Shown piece by piece: positions 50,889 through 60,656 of a DNA stretch of 64,000 nucleotides; positions within the stretch are counted from its first letter, which is position 1; each line of letters opens with the position of its first letter. This DNA comes from RYN-230 sp963770535. GTDB taxonomy: Bacteria > Actinomycetota > Actinomycetes > Streptosporangiales > Streptosporangiaceae. The notes beneath the pieces are model-generated. The model did no database searches, was not told the DNA's origin, and saw only the letters and a list, made by a program, of their open reading frames with translations. The position numbers were made by a program, and so were the translations under genes. The stretch is from NCBI GenBank assembly GCA_963770535.1, contig CAVYPZ010000007.1:868001-932000 (forward strand), in the 5' to 3' direction.

Positions 50889-52118
50889 ACGGCACCACCG
50901 ATGTGGCCATCGTGGGGGCGGGCCCGTACGGGCTGTCGGTCGCGGCGCACCTGCGCCGGTCCGGGCTGAGCATCCGGCAGTTCGGCCTGCCGATGCACCT
51001 GTGGCGGGCGTGCATGCCCCGGGGGATGTTCCTGAAGTCCCAGGGGTTCGCGTCCAACCTGTCCGACCCGGCCGGCCAGCTGACCCTCGCCGCGTTCTGC
51101 CGGGCGACCGGGCGGCCCTACGCGGACTACGGCCTGCCCGTGCCGCTGGACACGTTCGTCGCCTACGGCCAGTGGTTCCAGTCGTCCGCCGGCCTGGACG
51201 TCGAGGAAGTCCTGGTGACCGGCGTGTCACCGGCCGGGGGAGGCTACGAGCTCACGCTCGGCGACGGGGAGACGCTCCGGGCCCGCCAGGTGGTCATCGC
51301 CGTCGGGGTGGAGCACTTCGCGTACCTGCCTGGCGAACTGGCCGGGCTGCCCGCCACGGCCTGCACGCACAGTTCCGCCCACACCGACCTGGCGGCGTTC
51401 GCCGGCCAGCGGGTCATCGTGGTCGGGGCCGGGCAGTCCGCCCTCGAATCCGCGGCGCTGCTGCACGAGCAGGGCGCCCATGTCCAGATCGTGATGCGCG
51501 AGCAGAACGTGGTCTGGAACGGCGCGCCCCTGGCCCTGCGACCGGCCGCTGCTGGCACGGCTCCGCGAGCCCGAGGCCGGCCTGGGCTCGGGCTGGGGCA
51601 CCTGGTTCTACTCCACCCAGCCGGGGATGTTCCGGCACCTGCCCGAGGGCAGCCGGGTGCAGCGGGCCCGGACCAAGCTCGGGCCCGCCGGGGCGAGCTG
51701 GCTGCGCGGCCGGGTCGAGGGCGAGTTCCCGATCCTCACCGGCCACACGCTGCAATGGGCGGCGTCCGGGCCCGGCGGGGTCCGGCTCGGCCTGGCCATC
51801 GACTCAGGCGGCGCCGCGGAGGTGACCGCCGACCATGTCATCGCGGCCACCGGGTACCGGCCGGACCTGGGCCGCCTGACGTTCCTGGACGAGGGGCTGC
51901 GATCCGGGCTGCGCACCGTGGCCGGCACCCCCGCGGTGAACCGCGACTACCAGACCAGCGCGCCCGGGCTCTACGTGGTCGGCCCGGGAGTGGCCCCCAC
52001 GTTCGGCCCGGTCATGCGTTTCGTGTACGGCGCGGACCACGCGGCCCGGACCGTGGGCCGGCGGCTGGGCAGCCCGGCCACCCGCCGTGCCGCCGTGGCC
52101 GTGGGGGCCGGCCAGTGA
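50885..52118 (+). CDS. FAD/NAD(P)-dependent oxidoreductase (frame break)
   Basis: About 410 residues when corrected. VAIVGAGPYGLSVAAHLR is the FAD Rossmann loop. VIVVGAGQSALESAALLHEQ is the NADPH loop. VIAATGYRPDLGRL and PGLYVVGPGVAPTFGPVMRF are the late blocks of class B flavin monooxygenases and lysine/ornithine hydroxylase relatives. One extra base near 51541 shifts the frame, and the product continues as DRPLLARLREPEAGLGSGWG. It is translationally coupled to the ATP-grasp gene, so the two probably tailor the same small group. Confidence 0.85.
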
Positions 52119-52177
52119 GCGTGCCCCAGAGCGACGGCTGGGCGCGGCCCGGGTGCGCGGGTTTCCCTGGGGCACGC
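52119..52177 (+). other. Long stem-loop between flavoprotein and sugar transferase genes
   Basis: GCGTGCCCCAG (52119-52129) pairs perfectly over 11 bp with CTGGGGCACGC (52167-52177), starting directly after the flavoprotein stop. The 37-base loop is itself GC-rich. It may be a terminator or an intra-operon processing or attenuation site. Confidence 0.5.
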
Positions 52178-52196
52178 GAACGCCCCGGCTAGCACG

Positions 52197-53606
52197 GTGA
52201 GTGTGCCCGAGTACGTGCACAGCCCCCCGGCGGGGGTCCCAGGGCCGGGCCGCGTCCGCCCGGGCAGCCCGGCCCTGCCGCCGGCGGGGGTGCTGGCGGA
52301 GGTGACGGCCCCGGCGCAGCGGATCACCCCGGGCGCGATCGCGGCGGCCGTGGCCATGCCGCTGGCCGACGCGGCGGCCCTCGCGGCTGTCCTCGGCTCC
52401 GTGGCCTTGAGCATGCGATTCACCACGGCGGCCTGGGTCTACGCCGTGCTGGTGTTCGTGGCGCTGTCCGCCGGCGACCTGCACCGGCTGCGGATCTGCC
52501 TGCGGGTCGCCGACCAGTCCGGGCGCATCATCACCGCGGCCGCCCTGCCTGCGGTAGCGCTGCTGCCCTGGATGACCGCCGGGCAGGCGTTCCGGCTCGC
52601 CGTCACGGCCGGGACGCTGCTGATCGTGGCGCGGGTCGCGGTGTCGGCGGGACTGCGCGCGGCGCACCGGCGCGGCCGGCTGACCGAGCGGGCCCTGGTC
52701 GCCGGCGGCGGCCCGCAGGCCCTGGAGCTGGCCAGCCTCCTGAAAGAGCATCCTGAGCTGGGACTGCGTCCCGCTGACGTCCCGGGCAGCCCATCGCGGA
52801 CTGGTGCCCGCATCAGCCGCGTGATCGTGTGCGCGCCAGAGGACTCCGGCGGCGGTGAGCTGGCCCGCGGTGAGCTGCCCCGCGCGCCGGGCGCCGACGT
52901 GTGCGTGGCACCCCGGACGCCCGGGCTCACCGCCGCGCTGCCCGGCGGCCGCCTGGACGATGTGTGGGGAGTCCCGCTGGTCCCGCTGCGCCGCTCGGCC
53001 TGGGCGGCGCAGGCGCCGCTCGGCCGGGCCGTGAAGCGCTCGTTCGACGTGCTGGCCGCGGCGGTGCTGCTCATCGTGACGGCCCCGCTGGTGCTGGTGA
53101 CCGGCCTGGCCGTCCGGCTGACGCTGCACCGGCCGGCGCTGTTCCGCCAGGTCCGCGTCGTCGGGCAGGGGAACCTCGCCGAGATCGTCAAGCTGCGCAC
53201 GCTCGGGCGGCACGGTGACCCGGACACGTCATGGTCGGTGCCCGCCGGGCAGTGCGGCACGCTCGGCCGGGTCCTCCGGGTCACCCACATCGACGAGCTG
53301 CCCCAGCTGGTCAGCGTGCTCCGCGGGGACATGTCGCTGGTCGGGCCGCGGCCGGAGCGGCCGCACTTCGTCCGGCAGTTCAGCCAGGCCGTGCCCGGCT
53401 ACACCGGGCGGCAGCGGATGCCCGCCGGCCTGACCGGCTGGGCCCAGGTCCACGGGCTGAACGGGGACACCTCGATCACCGACCGGGCCCGGTTCGACAA
53501 CTACTACATCGAGCACTGGTCGTTCTGGCTCGACCTCGTCGTGCTGGGGCGCACCCTGACCAGCATCGCCGGCGGGGCCATCACGAAGAAGCGCGGGGGG
53601 ACATGA
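52197..53606 (+). CDS. Polyprenyl-phosphate sugar-1-phosphate transferase
   Basis: A 469-residue initiating transferase of the exopolysaccharide pathway. About four hydrophobic segments occupy residues 40-150. The C-terminal bacterial sugar transferase domain begins KRSFDVLAAAVLLIVTAPLV. LFRQVRVVGQGNLAEIVKLR, HIDELPQLVSVLRGDMSLVG, PRPERPHFV and GWAQVHGLNGDTSITDRARF complete it. It moves a sugar phosphate from a UDP-sugar to undecaprenyl phosphate at the membrane, the first committed step. GTG 52197 (or 52203). Confidence 0.9.
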   Translation: MSVPEYVHSPPAGVPGPGRVRPGSPALPPAGVLAEVTAPAQRITPGAIAAAVAMPLADAAALAAVLGSVALSMRFTTAAWVYAVLVFVALSAGDLHRLRICLRVADQSGRIITAAALPAVALLPWMTAGQAFRLAVTAGTLLIVARVAVSAGLRAAHRRGRLTERALVAGGGPQALELASLLKEHPELGLRPADVPGSPSRTGARISRVIVCAPEDSGGGELARGELPRAPGADVCVAPRTPGLTAALPGGRLDDVWGVPLVPLRRSAWAAQAPLGRAVKRSFDVLAAAVLLIVTAPLVLVTGLAVRLTLHRPALFRQVRVVGQGNLAEIVKLRTLGRHGDPDTSWSVPAGQCGTLGRVLRVTHIDELPQLVSVLRGDMSLVGPRPERPHFVRQFSQAVPGYTGRQRMPAGLTGWAQVHGLNGDTSITDRARFDNYYIEHWSFWLDLVVLGRTLTSIAGGAITKKRGGT

Positions 53607-53607
53607 C

Positions 53608-54741
53608 ATGAAGGTTCTGCACGTGATCACCGGCCTGGGGGTCGGCGGCGCCGAACTCCAGCTCCGCTCGATCCTGCAGCACACCCGGCACGACAGCGAG
53701 GTCGTCACGCTCTACAACCCGGGGCCGGTCGCGGACATGATCCGCGATGACGGCGGCCGGGTCCGGGACGTCGGCATGACCAGCAACACCCAGCTGTCCA
53801 CCGTGCTCCGGCTGCGCGCGCTGATCCGTGAGGGCGGGTACGACGTGGTGCACGCGCACCTGTACCGCTCCCAGGTGTACGGCCGGTCCGCGGCCTGGCT
53901 GGCCGGGACGCCGGTGGTGCTGAGCACCGAGCACTCGATCGGCGAGACGCACCTGGAGCGCAGGCGGATGACGCTGGGCGTGCGCACCCTGTACCTGGGC
54001 ACCGAGCTGCTGTCCGACATGACGATCGCCGTGTCCGGCACGGTCCGGGAGCGGCTGGAGAAGTGGGGGGTCCGGCCGAAGCGGGTGACCGTCATCCCGA
54101 ACGGCGTGGACCTGCAGCGGGTGGCGTTCGACGACACCGCCCGGCGGCGGGTCCGGGCCGAGTTCGGCGTCGGCGACGGCGTGTACCTGATCGGCGTCCT
54201 CGGGCGGCTCGACCCGAACAAGCAGTTCGACATGGTCATCGAGGCCGCCTCGGCGCTGCTGTCCGACCAGGTCAAGCTGATGATCGTGGGCAAGGGCGAC
54301 GAGCAGGCGCACCTGGAGCAGGTGGCCCGCGAGCACGGGGTGACCGGCCACGTGATTTTCGCCGGGGAGCGGCATGACGTGTCGGCCATGCTGTCCGCGA
54401 TGGACCTGTTCGTGGCGTCCTCGAAGCAGGAGACGTTCGGCCTGTCGGTGCTGGAGGCGCTGGCCAACGGCGCCCCGGTGCTGTACACCACCTGCCCGGC
54501 GCTGGACGGCCTGGACGCCGAGCGGGCCCGCCGGGTGCCGTCCACCGCGGACGGGATCCGGGCCGCGATGGCGGCGGAGGTGAGCGCCGGCCAGCGGCCG
54601 CGGATCGCCGAGCCCGCCGTGGAGAAGGAATACAGCGTGGCGGCGGTCACTGCGCGGATCGACGACCTGTACGAACGGCTGGCCAGGCGGCGCAAGCTGC
54701 GCACGCTCTGGCGGCCCGCCACCAAGACGGGGAGACATGCG
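53608..54741 (+). CDS. GT4-type glycosyltransferase, in frame with the next gene
   Basis: About 378 residues. MKVLHVITGLGVGGAELQL is the N-terminal domain start. VIPNGVDLQRVAF and IGVLGRLDPNKQFDMVIEAA, then SSKQETFGLSVLEALANGAP with E-x7-E, are the retaining GT-B signatures. No stop separates it from the epimerase that follows. Either it is a genuine fusion or, more likely, another +1 error hides a TGA at 54743-54745 that would overlap the epimerase ATG in the usual ATGA way. Its ATG has GGGGGGA upstream, and it lies 1 bp after the sugar transferase stop. Confidence 0.88.
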
Positions 54742-55729
54742 ATGAAGTGTTTCGTGACCGGGGCGGCCGGGTTCATCGGCTCGCACCTGACCGAGGAACT
54801 GCTGGCCGCGGGGCATCAGGTGGCCGGGCTGGACGACCTGAGCACCGGGCGGGTGGAGAATCTCCGGGCGGTCCGCGACGACCCCTCGTTCCGGCTGGTG
54901 CAGGGGTCGATCCTGGACACCGCCGACGGTGGCGGAACTGACCGCCGGGGCCGACTGGGTATTCCACCTGGCCGCCGCGGTGGGCGCGTTCATGATCCGC
55001 GACCGCACCCTGGACAGCATGCGCACCAACATCCGCGGCACGGAGAACGTGGTCGAGGCCGCGCACCGCCACGGGGCCCGGCTGCTGGTCGCGTCCACCA
55101 GCGAGATCTACGGCAAGAACACCAAGATCGGTCTGCGGGAGGACGACGACCGGATAGTCGGGTCGCCGCTGAAGTCGCGGTGGAGCTACTCCGAGGCCAA
55201 GGCGATCGACGAGAGCCTGGTCGAGGGCTACGTCCGCGAGCTCGGGCTGAGCGCGGTAATCGTGCGCTTCTTCAACACCGTGGGGCCGCGGCAGACCGGC
55301 CGCTACGGGATGGTCATCCCGCGGTTCGTCCGGCAGGGGCTGGCGGGCCAGCCGCTGACCGTGTTCGGCACGGGCCGGCAGGTGCGCTGCTTCTGCCACG
55401 TGCACGACGTGGTGCCCGCGCTGACCCGGCTGATCACGTCGGACCGGGCCAGCGGGCGGGCGGTGAACCTGGGCAGCACCGAGCAGGTCACGATCGAGGG
55501 CCTGGCCGAGCGGGTGATCGCGGCGACCGGGTCGGACCGCGGGATCGAGCGGACCTCGTACCTGGAGGCCTACGGCTCCGGTTACGAGGACATGCAGCGC
55601 CGGGTGCCGGACTGCACGCTGGCCGCGGACCTGGTCGGGTTCCGGGCGACCCGGAGCCTGGACGACATCATCCAGGCCGTGATCGAGGATCAGCTGGCCG
55701 GGCGGACCGCGGCGGCCGCAGCGAGCTGA
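54742..55729 (+). CDS. NAD-dependent sugar epimerase/dehydratase (frame break)
   Basis: About 328 residues when corrected. An extended SDR. CFVTGAAGFIGSHLTEELLA is the NAD loop, and STSEIYGKN and YSEAKAIDE give the catalytic Ser/Thr and Y-x3-K. FFNTVGPRQTGRYGMVIPRF, FGTGRQVRCFCHVHDVV and NLGSTEQVTI match UDP-glucose 4-epimerase and UDP-glucuronate decarboxylase relatives. One extra base near 54933 breaks the frame after ILDTA. It supplies an activated sugar to the cluster's transferases. Following a uronate-forming dehydrogenase, a decarboxylase or epimerase of UDP-uronate is plausible. Confidence 0.87.
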
Positions 55730-55744
55730 GAGCTGGCGAGGCCG

Positions 55745-56974
55745 GTGAAAACGAGGATGGCCCGGCCAAGCAAGGCAGAGCCGAAGAAGGCTGAGACAAG
55801 GAAGGCAGAGCCAGCGAAGACGGCATCGCACGGCAGCCGGGCACCGGCGACGGAGCCCACACGGCGGCGGCACAGTTTCGCCGGTGCCGCCTGGCTGGCC
55901 GTTGTCGTGGCCGGGGCCGTTCTGGTGGGACTGACGATGGTGAATTTGCGGGGCAGCACGCCACGGCACACGCTGGTCGTGGCGTCCATGCCTTACTGGA
56001 ACATCAGCCACGCCACCAGCGTCGTGCTCGGCCACCCGCAGGACGTGACCGAGGTGTCGCCGTGGATGTACGGGCTGAGCAGCTCCGGGCAGATCAACAC
56101 GCAGTACCCCCCGGGCCAGGCTGCTTCGGTGGCGGCCGAGATCAAGCGGCTGCGCGGGGCGGGCAAGCTGATCGTGCCGAGCATCGCGAACATCACCGGC
56201 GGCAACTGGTCCTACGCCCCGGTGGGCCGGATGCTGCACTCGCCGCCGCTGATGGCCGCCCAGGTGGCTGCGATCGTGGCCCTCACGGAGCGCAAGCACT
56301 ATGCGGGGATCGACCTGGACTACGAGAACCTGCACGCCAGTGACCGGCAGGCGTTCACCACGTTCGTCACCCGGCTGGCCCAGGCGCTGCACGCGCGGGG
56401 CAAGGTGCTGTCCGTCGCGGTGTTCGCCAAGACCACCAACGCGGGCACCGACCCACGCAACGTGGCCCAGGACTACGCGGCCATCGGCCGGGCCGCCGAC
56501 CAGGTGCGGCTGATGGCCTACGACTACCACTGGGAAACGTCCCCGCCCGGGCCGGTGGCCCCGATCAGCTGGGTCCGCGCGGTGCTGCGCTACGCCAGGA
56601 CGCAGATCCCGGCCAGCAAGATCATCCTGGGCGTGCCGCTGTACGGCTACGACTGGGTGGGCAGCCGCGGCACCGGGGTCAGCTGGCTCCAGGCGCTGCG
56701 GCTGTCGCGCCAGTACCACGCGACCCCGCACTACGACCAGGCCAGCCAGACCCCCTGGTTCCGCTACCGGGACTCCTCCGGCCACGAGCACACCGTGTGG
56801 TTCGAGAACGCGGCGAGTTCCCGGGCCAAGTTCGACGCGGCCCAGGGCGCCCAGATCGCGGGCGTATATCTGTGGATGTACGGATATGAGGACACCGGCA
56901 CCTGGCCCGCGCTGGGCCACGTGCTGCCGACATCCGGCCCGCACGCGCTCAGCACGTCCAGGGCGGTGCCATGA
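55745..56974 (+). CDS. Membrane-anchored GH18-like glycosidase
   Basis: A 409-residue type II membrane protein. A Lys/Ala-rich cytoplasmic head (about 42 residues) precedes a hydrophobic anchor (LAVVVAGAVLVGLTMVNL), then the outer catalytic barrel. YAGIDLDYENL is the D-x-D-x-E active-site motif of family 18, RLMAYDYHW is the beta-6 block, and GVPLYGYDW and GVYLWMYGYEDTG follow. Relatives cleave beta-1,4 or beta-1,6 amino-sugar chains. With a deacetylase and a GT2 synthase beside it, polymer trimming or export is likely. Its stop overlaps the next ATG. Confidence 0.85.
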   Translation: MKTRMARPSKAEPKKAETRKAEPAKTASHGSRAPATEPTRRRHSFAGAAWLAVVVAGAVLVGLTMVNLRGSTPRHTLVVASMPYWNISHATSVVLGHPQDVTEVSPWMYGLSSSGQINTQYPPGQAASVAAEIKRLRGAGKLIVPSIANITGGNWSYAPVGRMLHSPPLMAAQVAAIVALTERKHYAGIDLDYENLHASDRQAFTTFVTRLAQALHARGKVLSVAVFAKTTNAGTDPRNVAQDYAAIGRAADQVRLMAYDYHWETSPPGPVAPISWVRAVLRYARTQIPASKIILGVPLYGYDWVGSRGTGVSWLQALRLSRQYHATPHYDQASQTPWFRYRDSSGHEHTVWFENAASSRAKFDAAQGAQIAGVYLWMYGYEDTGTWPALGHVLPTSGPHALSTSRAVP

Positions 56975-58596
56975 TGCCCTGGTGGCTGCTGGCCGTATTC
57001 GTGCTGGGCGCCAACGTCGCCCTCTGGGGATCCCTGGGCCTGATCCGGCTGGGCGAGTCCGCGGCCGCCCGCTGGCGGCGCAGGGCCACGGGCCTGGCCA
57101 GCACGAGCCTGCCTGCCAGCGGCCTGCCGATCACCGGCCTGGCCAGCACCAGCCTGGCGGCGCGGGGCCTGGCCAGCACGGGTCCGGCCGGCCCGGGGCT
57201 GGCCGGCCGGGGGCTGGCCGCCAGGGAGGACGGGGGAACGCTGATGGCCGTCACGGCCGATGGTGACCGGCCCGCCCGTCTGCGCTCCCTGACCGCCGCG
57301 GACGTGGCCGTGCTCATCCCCGCGCACAACGAGGCCCTGGTCATCGAGGAAAGCCTGCGGTCCATCATGGCCCTGGTGCCGTCGGCGAACGTCCACGTGG
57401 TCTCGGACGGCTCCACCGACGCCACGGTCGAGATCGCCCGGCAGGCCGGGGCCCGGGTGATCGAGACCCGGGAGAACGTGGGCAAGGCCGGGGCGCTCGT
57501 GGATGCCATCGGCCGCTTCGACCTGATCCGCCGGTTCCCGGTGGTGATGCTGCTCGACGCCGACACCCGGGTCGAGCCCGGCTACTTCACGGCCGCGCTG
57601 CCCATATTCGACCACCCGCAGGTGGTCGCCGTGGCCGGCTGCGTGCGGACCGCCCCGGACCGGCGGATGAAGCTCGGCGGCCAGGTGCTGGTCGGTCACC
57701 GCACCCGGATCTACGCCGTGGGCCAGCGGGCGCTGAAGTTCGGCCAGACCTGGCTGCGTTCCAACGCCACGCCGATCGTGCCCGGCTTCGCCAGCCTGTA
57801 CCGGACCGATGTCCTGCCGCGGATGGAGATGAACCCGCCCGGGCTGGTGATCGAGGACTTCAACATGACGTTCGAGGTGTACCAGAAGCGGCTGGGCAAG
57901 GTCGGGTTCACCCTCCGGGCGGTGGCGGTCACCCAGGATCCGGACAACCTGGGAGACTACGTGCGGCAGACCCGGCGGTGGGCGATCGGGCTGTGGCAGA
58001 CGGTTCGCCGGCACCCGCCGCAGGCCAACTTGTTCACGGCGATGCTGGCCCTGCTGCTGATCGAGCTGATCACCTCGAGCCTGCTGTTCCTGCTGCTCTT
58101 GCCGGCGCTGATCGTGCTGGCCGTGCCGGACCTGGTTGGCGGCGCGCTGTCCTGGCCAGGCTTCGGCGAGGTGCACACGCTCGTCGCGGCGCACGTGACG
58201 CTGACCGCGGTGCTGTTCGGCGTGGTGCTGCCCGACTACCTGCTCACCTGCGCGGTCGCGATCCTCGAGCGCCAGCCGCGGCTCCTGCTGCTCGGCGTGT
58301 TCTTCCCGTTCGTGCGGATGATCGACGCCGGCATCGGCCTCTACGCGATCCCGGCCGCGTGGTTGTCCAGGTCCAGCGGCCGGTGGAAGAGCCCGGCCCG
58401 CCGCGCGGCCGATCCCGCGGCCCTCGCCGGGGCGGCGGCCCGCGGCGGGGCGGCGGTGCCCCCATTCCCGGGGCCCGATCCGGCCGCGCTGCCGGCCGTC
58501 ACGGGGCCGCCGGATGGGGTGCCGCCAGCCGCGGTACCGGCAAACACACTGGACTGCCCGGCACGGGCGGCGGAGGCGAGTCATGTATCTAGGTGA
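56971..58596 (+). CDS. Processive-type GT2 glycosyltransferase
   Basis: A 541-residue membrane glycosyltransferase of the poly-GlcNAc/hyaluronan synthase type. Helix 1 is at the N-terminus. A G-L-A-S-T repeat linker (residues 40-85) is unusual. Catalytic domain: VLIPAHNEALVIEESL, VVSDGSTDAT, VVMLLDADTR (D-x-D), VIEDFNMTFEV (E-D base) and QTRRWAIG (Q-x-x-R-W). At least three helices follow. These motifs are those of inverting enzymes that polymerise and extrude. The C-terminal 60 residues are Pro/Ala-rich. Its last 14 bp overlap the next gene. Confidence 0.9.
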   Translation: MMPWWLLAVFVLGANVALWGSLGLIRLGESAAARWRRRATGLASTSLPASGLPITGLASTSLAARGLASTGPAGPGLAGRGLAAREDGGTLMAVTADGDRPARLRSLTAADVAVLIPAHNEALVIEESLRSIMALVPSANVHVVSDGSTDATVEIARQAGARVIETRENVGKAGALVDAIGRFDLIRRFPVVMLLDADTRVEPGYFTAALPIFDHPQVVAVAGCVRTAPDRRMKLGGQVLVGHRTRIYAVGQRALKFGQTWLRSNATPIVPGFASLYRTDVLPRMEMNPPGLVIEDFNMTFEVYQKRLGKVGFTLRAVAVTQDPDNLGDYVRQTRRWAIGLWQTVRRHPPQANLFTAMLALLLIELITSSLLFLLLLPALIVLAVPDLVGGALSWPGFGEVHTLVAAHVTLTAVLFGVVLPDYLLTCAVAILERQPRLLLLGVFFPFVRMIDAGIGLYAIPAAWLSRSSGRWKSPARRAADPAALAGAAARGGAAVPPFPGPDPAALPAVTGPPDGVPPAAVPANTLDCPARAAEASHVSR

Positions 58597-59305
58597 GGAC
58601 AGGCCGTCCGCGGCGGTGCACAGTGAGCTCATGGATCCCGTGCGGATACTGCTGGTAGATGACCACCTGATGGTCACCGAGGCGCTGGCCTCACGGCTGT
58701 CCGCGGCCATGGACCTGTGGGTGGCCGGGCGGTGCACCACGGCGGACCCGAACCTGCTCGAGATCGTCCGCGGGCTCCGGCCCGACGTGATCACGATCGA
58801 GGTCGAGCCGCTCGGCGCGGCCGTGGGCGAGGTGCTGTCGGGCCTGGTGACGGCCCGGCCCGAGGCCAGGGTCGTCGTGCTGAGCGCGGACCATGACATC
58901 GCGCACGGGGTGGAGGCGGCCCGGGCCGGGGTCTCGGCCTGGGTGGCCAAGGAGCAGGGCGCCGCGGAGCTGGAAACCGTGATCCGCGGCGTGTGCCAGG
59001 GCTATTCCTGGTTCCCGCCCGACATGCTGGGCGCAATTCTCGCCGAGTTGCGCGCCGACGTCGGCCGGGCCCGTGAGCATGAGGATGTGCTGGACATGCT
59101 CAGCCCGCGGGAGCGGGACGTCCTGCTCAGCATGATGGACGGCAAGCGCGGCCGTCAGATCGCCCAGGACCTGCTGATTTCCACGGACACGGTGCGGACG
59201 CATACCCGCAACATCTTCGCCAAGCTCGACGTGCACAGCCGCCTGGAGGCGGTCCGGGTGGCCCGGGCCGCGGGCCTGCGGCCGCCGGAACGGACCGACG
59301 GGTGA
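58583..59305 (+). CDS. LuxR-type response regulator with Glu in place of phospho-Asp
   Basis: A 240-residue regulator. Receiver: ILLVDDHLMVTEAL (D26, D27), then DVITIEVEPLG, where the residue at the phospho-acceptor position is Glu73, not Asp; K123 is kept. The HTH is MLSPRERDVLLSMMDGKRGR, then LLISTDTVRTHTRNIFAKLD. Glu can mimic phospho-Asp, so it may be constitutively active. ATG 58583 has GGAGG upstream and lies inside the 3' end of the GT2 gene. It is a probable in-cluster regulator of polysaccharide genes. Confidence 0.88.
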   Translation: MYLGEDRPSAAVHSELMDPVRILLVDDHLMVTEALASRLSAAMDLWVAGRCTTADPNLLEIVRGLRPDVITIEVEPLGAAVGEVLSGLVTARPEARVVVLSADHDIAHGVEAARAGVSAWVAKEQGAAELETVIRGVCQGYSWFPPDMLGAILAELRADVGRAREHEDVLDMLSPRERDVLLSMMDGKRGRQIAQDLLISTDTVRTHTRNIFAKLDVHSRLEAVRVARAAGLRPPERTDG

Positions 59306-60494
59306 ACGCCCCGGTCCCCGCGGCGGCCGGGAAGCCCGTGGCGGCCCGGAAAGTGGCCACGGTCATCACCCGGCTCGAAGGCGGAGCGGGGCAGCATGCG
59401 CTGCGCGGGGCGCTGAGCATGGACCCGGGTCGCTTCGAGATGACGCTCATCACCGGGAGCGGGGACCCGGTGCTGCTGGACCAGGCCGCCGCGGCTGGCC
59501 TGGAGGTCCTCACCGAGCCCGCGCTGCGGGCCCCGATCGCGCCGCGCAGCGACCTGCGGGCCCTGGCGCGGCTGCGGGACCTGCTGGGCCGCCGCTCCTT
59601 CGACATCGTGCACACACACACGGCCAAGGCGGGAGTGCTCGGGCGCCTGGCCGCGCACAGCGCCGGGGTGCCGCGGCTGGTGCACACGTACCACGGCTTC
59701 CCGTTCCACGAGTTCCAGTCGGCCCCGCGGCGGCAGGCGTACGTGCAGATTGAGCGGCGCCTGGGCCGGATCACCGACCTGGCCCTGTGCGTCGGGACCG
59801 CGGTGGCGGTCGAGGCGGTCCGCCGCCGGCTGATCTCCCCCGAGCGGATCCGGACCATCGGGGTGGTCGCCGACGGTCCGCCGGCCCCGCCCCTGCCGGC
59901 GATCGGTCAGATGGTGATCCCCGGGCCCGGGCCCGGGCAGCGCTCGGCGTGCCCGGCGATGCGACCGTGGTCGGCGCGGTGGGGCGGCTGACCTACCAGA
60001 AGGCGCCCGAGGACTTCCTGGGTGCCCTGCGCGCGCTGGGCAGGCCGGACGTGACCGGGGTCTGGGTCGGTGACGGCGAACTGGCCGGACGGGTCGCAGC
60101 GCAGGCCCGGCAGACACCTGGCGTCCGGATGGTGCTGGCCGGCCAGCGCGGCAACGTCCCCGAGCTGCTGCCCGCCTTCGACGTGTTCGCGCTCCCCAGC
60201 CGGTACGAGGGGCTGCCCACGGCTGTGGTGGAGGCCATGGCATGCGGGATCCCGGTCGTCGCGACGGCGGTGAACGCGGTAGGCGACGTGGTCGTGCCGG
60301 GCGAGACCGGCCTGCTCGTCCCGCCGGGCCGCCCCGAGCTGATGGCGGACGCTGTCCGCTATCTCCTGGATTCGCCCGCCGCCGCGGCCCGGATGGCCTC
60401 GGCGGCCCGGGCCCGGCTCGGCCAGCGCTTCGGCGAGCAGGCGTTGCGGCAAGCGCTCACGGCGGCGTACTCCTCCGGGGGGACCACCGCTTAA
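59302..60494 (+). CDS. GT4-type glycosyltransferase (frame break)
   Basis: About 397 residues when corrected. KVATVITRLEGGAGQHAL opens the fold, and DIVHTHTAKAGVLGRLAA and LVHTYHGFPFHEFQS follow. After the break come VVGAVGRLTYQKAPEDFLGA, FALPSRYEGLPTAVVEAMAC and GETGLLVPPG. This break, at 59920-59940 in a CCCGGG repeat, needs one base added, unlike the others. The GTG start overlaps the regulator's TGA. The TAA lies within a perfect inverted repeat. It adds a sugar to the lipid-linked or polymer intermediate. Confidence 0.87.
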
Positions 60495-60508
60495 CCAGGC
60501 ATGGTTAA
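60491..60508. promoter_or_regulatory. Perfect 7-bp inverted repeat after the glycosyltransferase gene
   Basis: TTAACCA (60491-60497), GGCA, TGGTTAA (60502-60508). It overlaps the TAA stop and is unusually A/T-rich for this DNA. It could be a regulator operator for the kinase-regulator pair downstream, or a weak terminator. Confidence 0.45.
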
Positions 60509-60656
60509 CTGTCCGTAATGCCTCATCCGGTGACTAGTCCACGCCGGACGGTGATGCGCACGATGGGGAGGGAACGCGGGGACGGCGAACCTGGCTCCCC
60601 CCGCCGGGGGGTGGGCGGGGTGCCGGGGGGGAATAAAGTAGTGCAGGGGGAACAAA

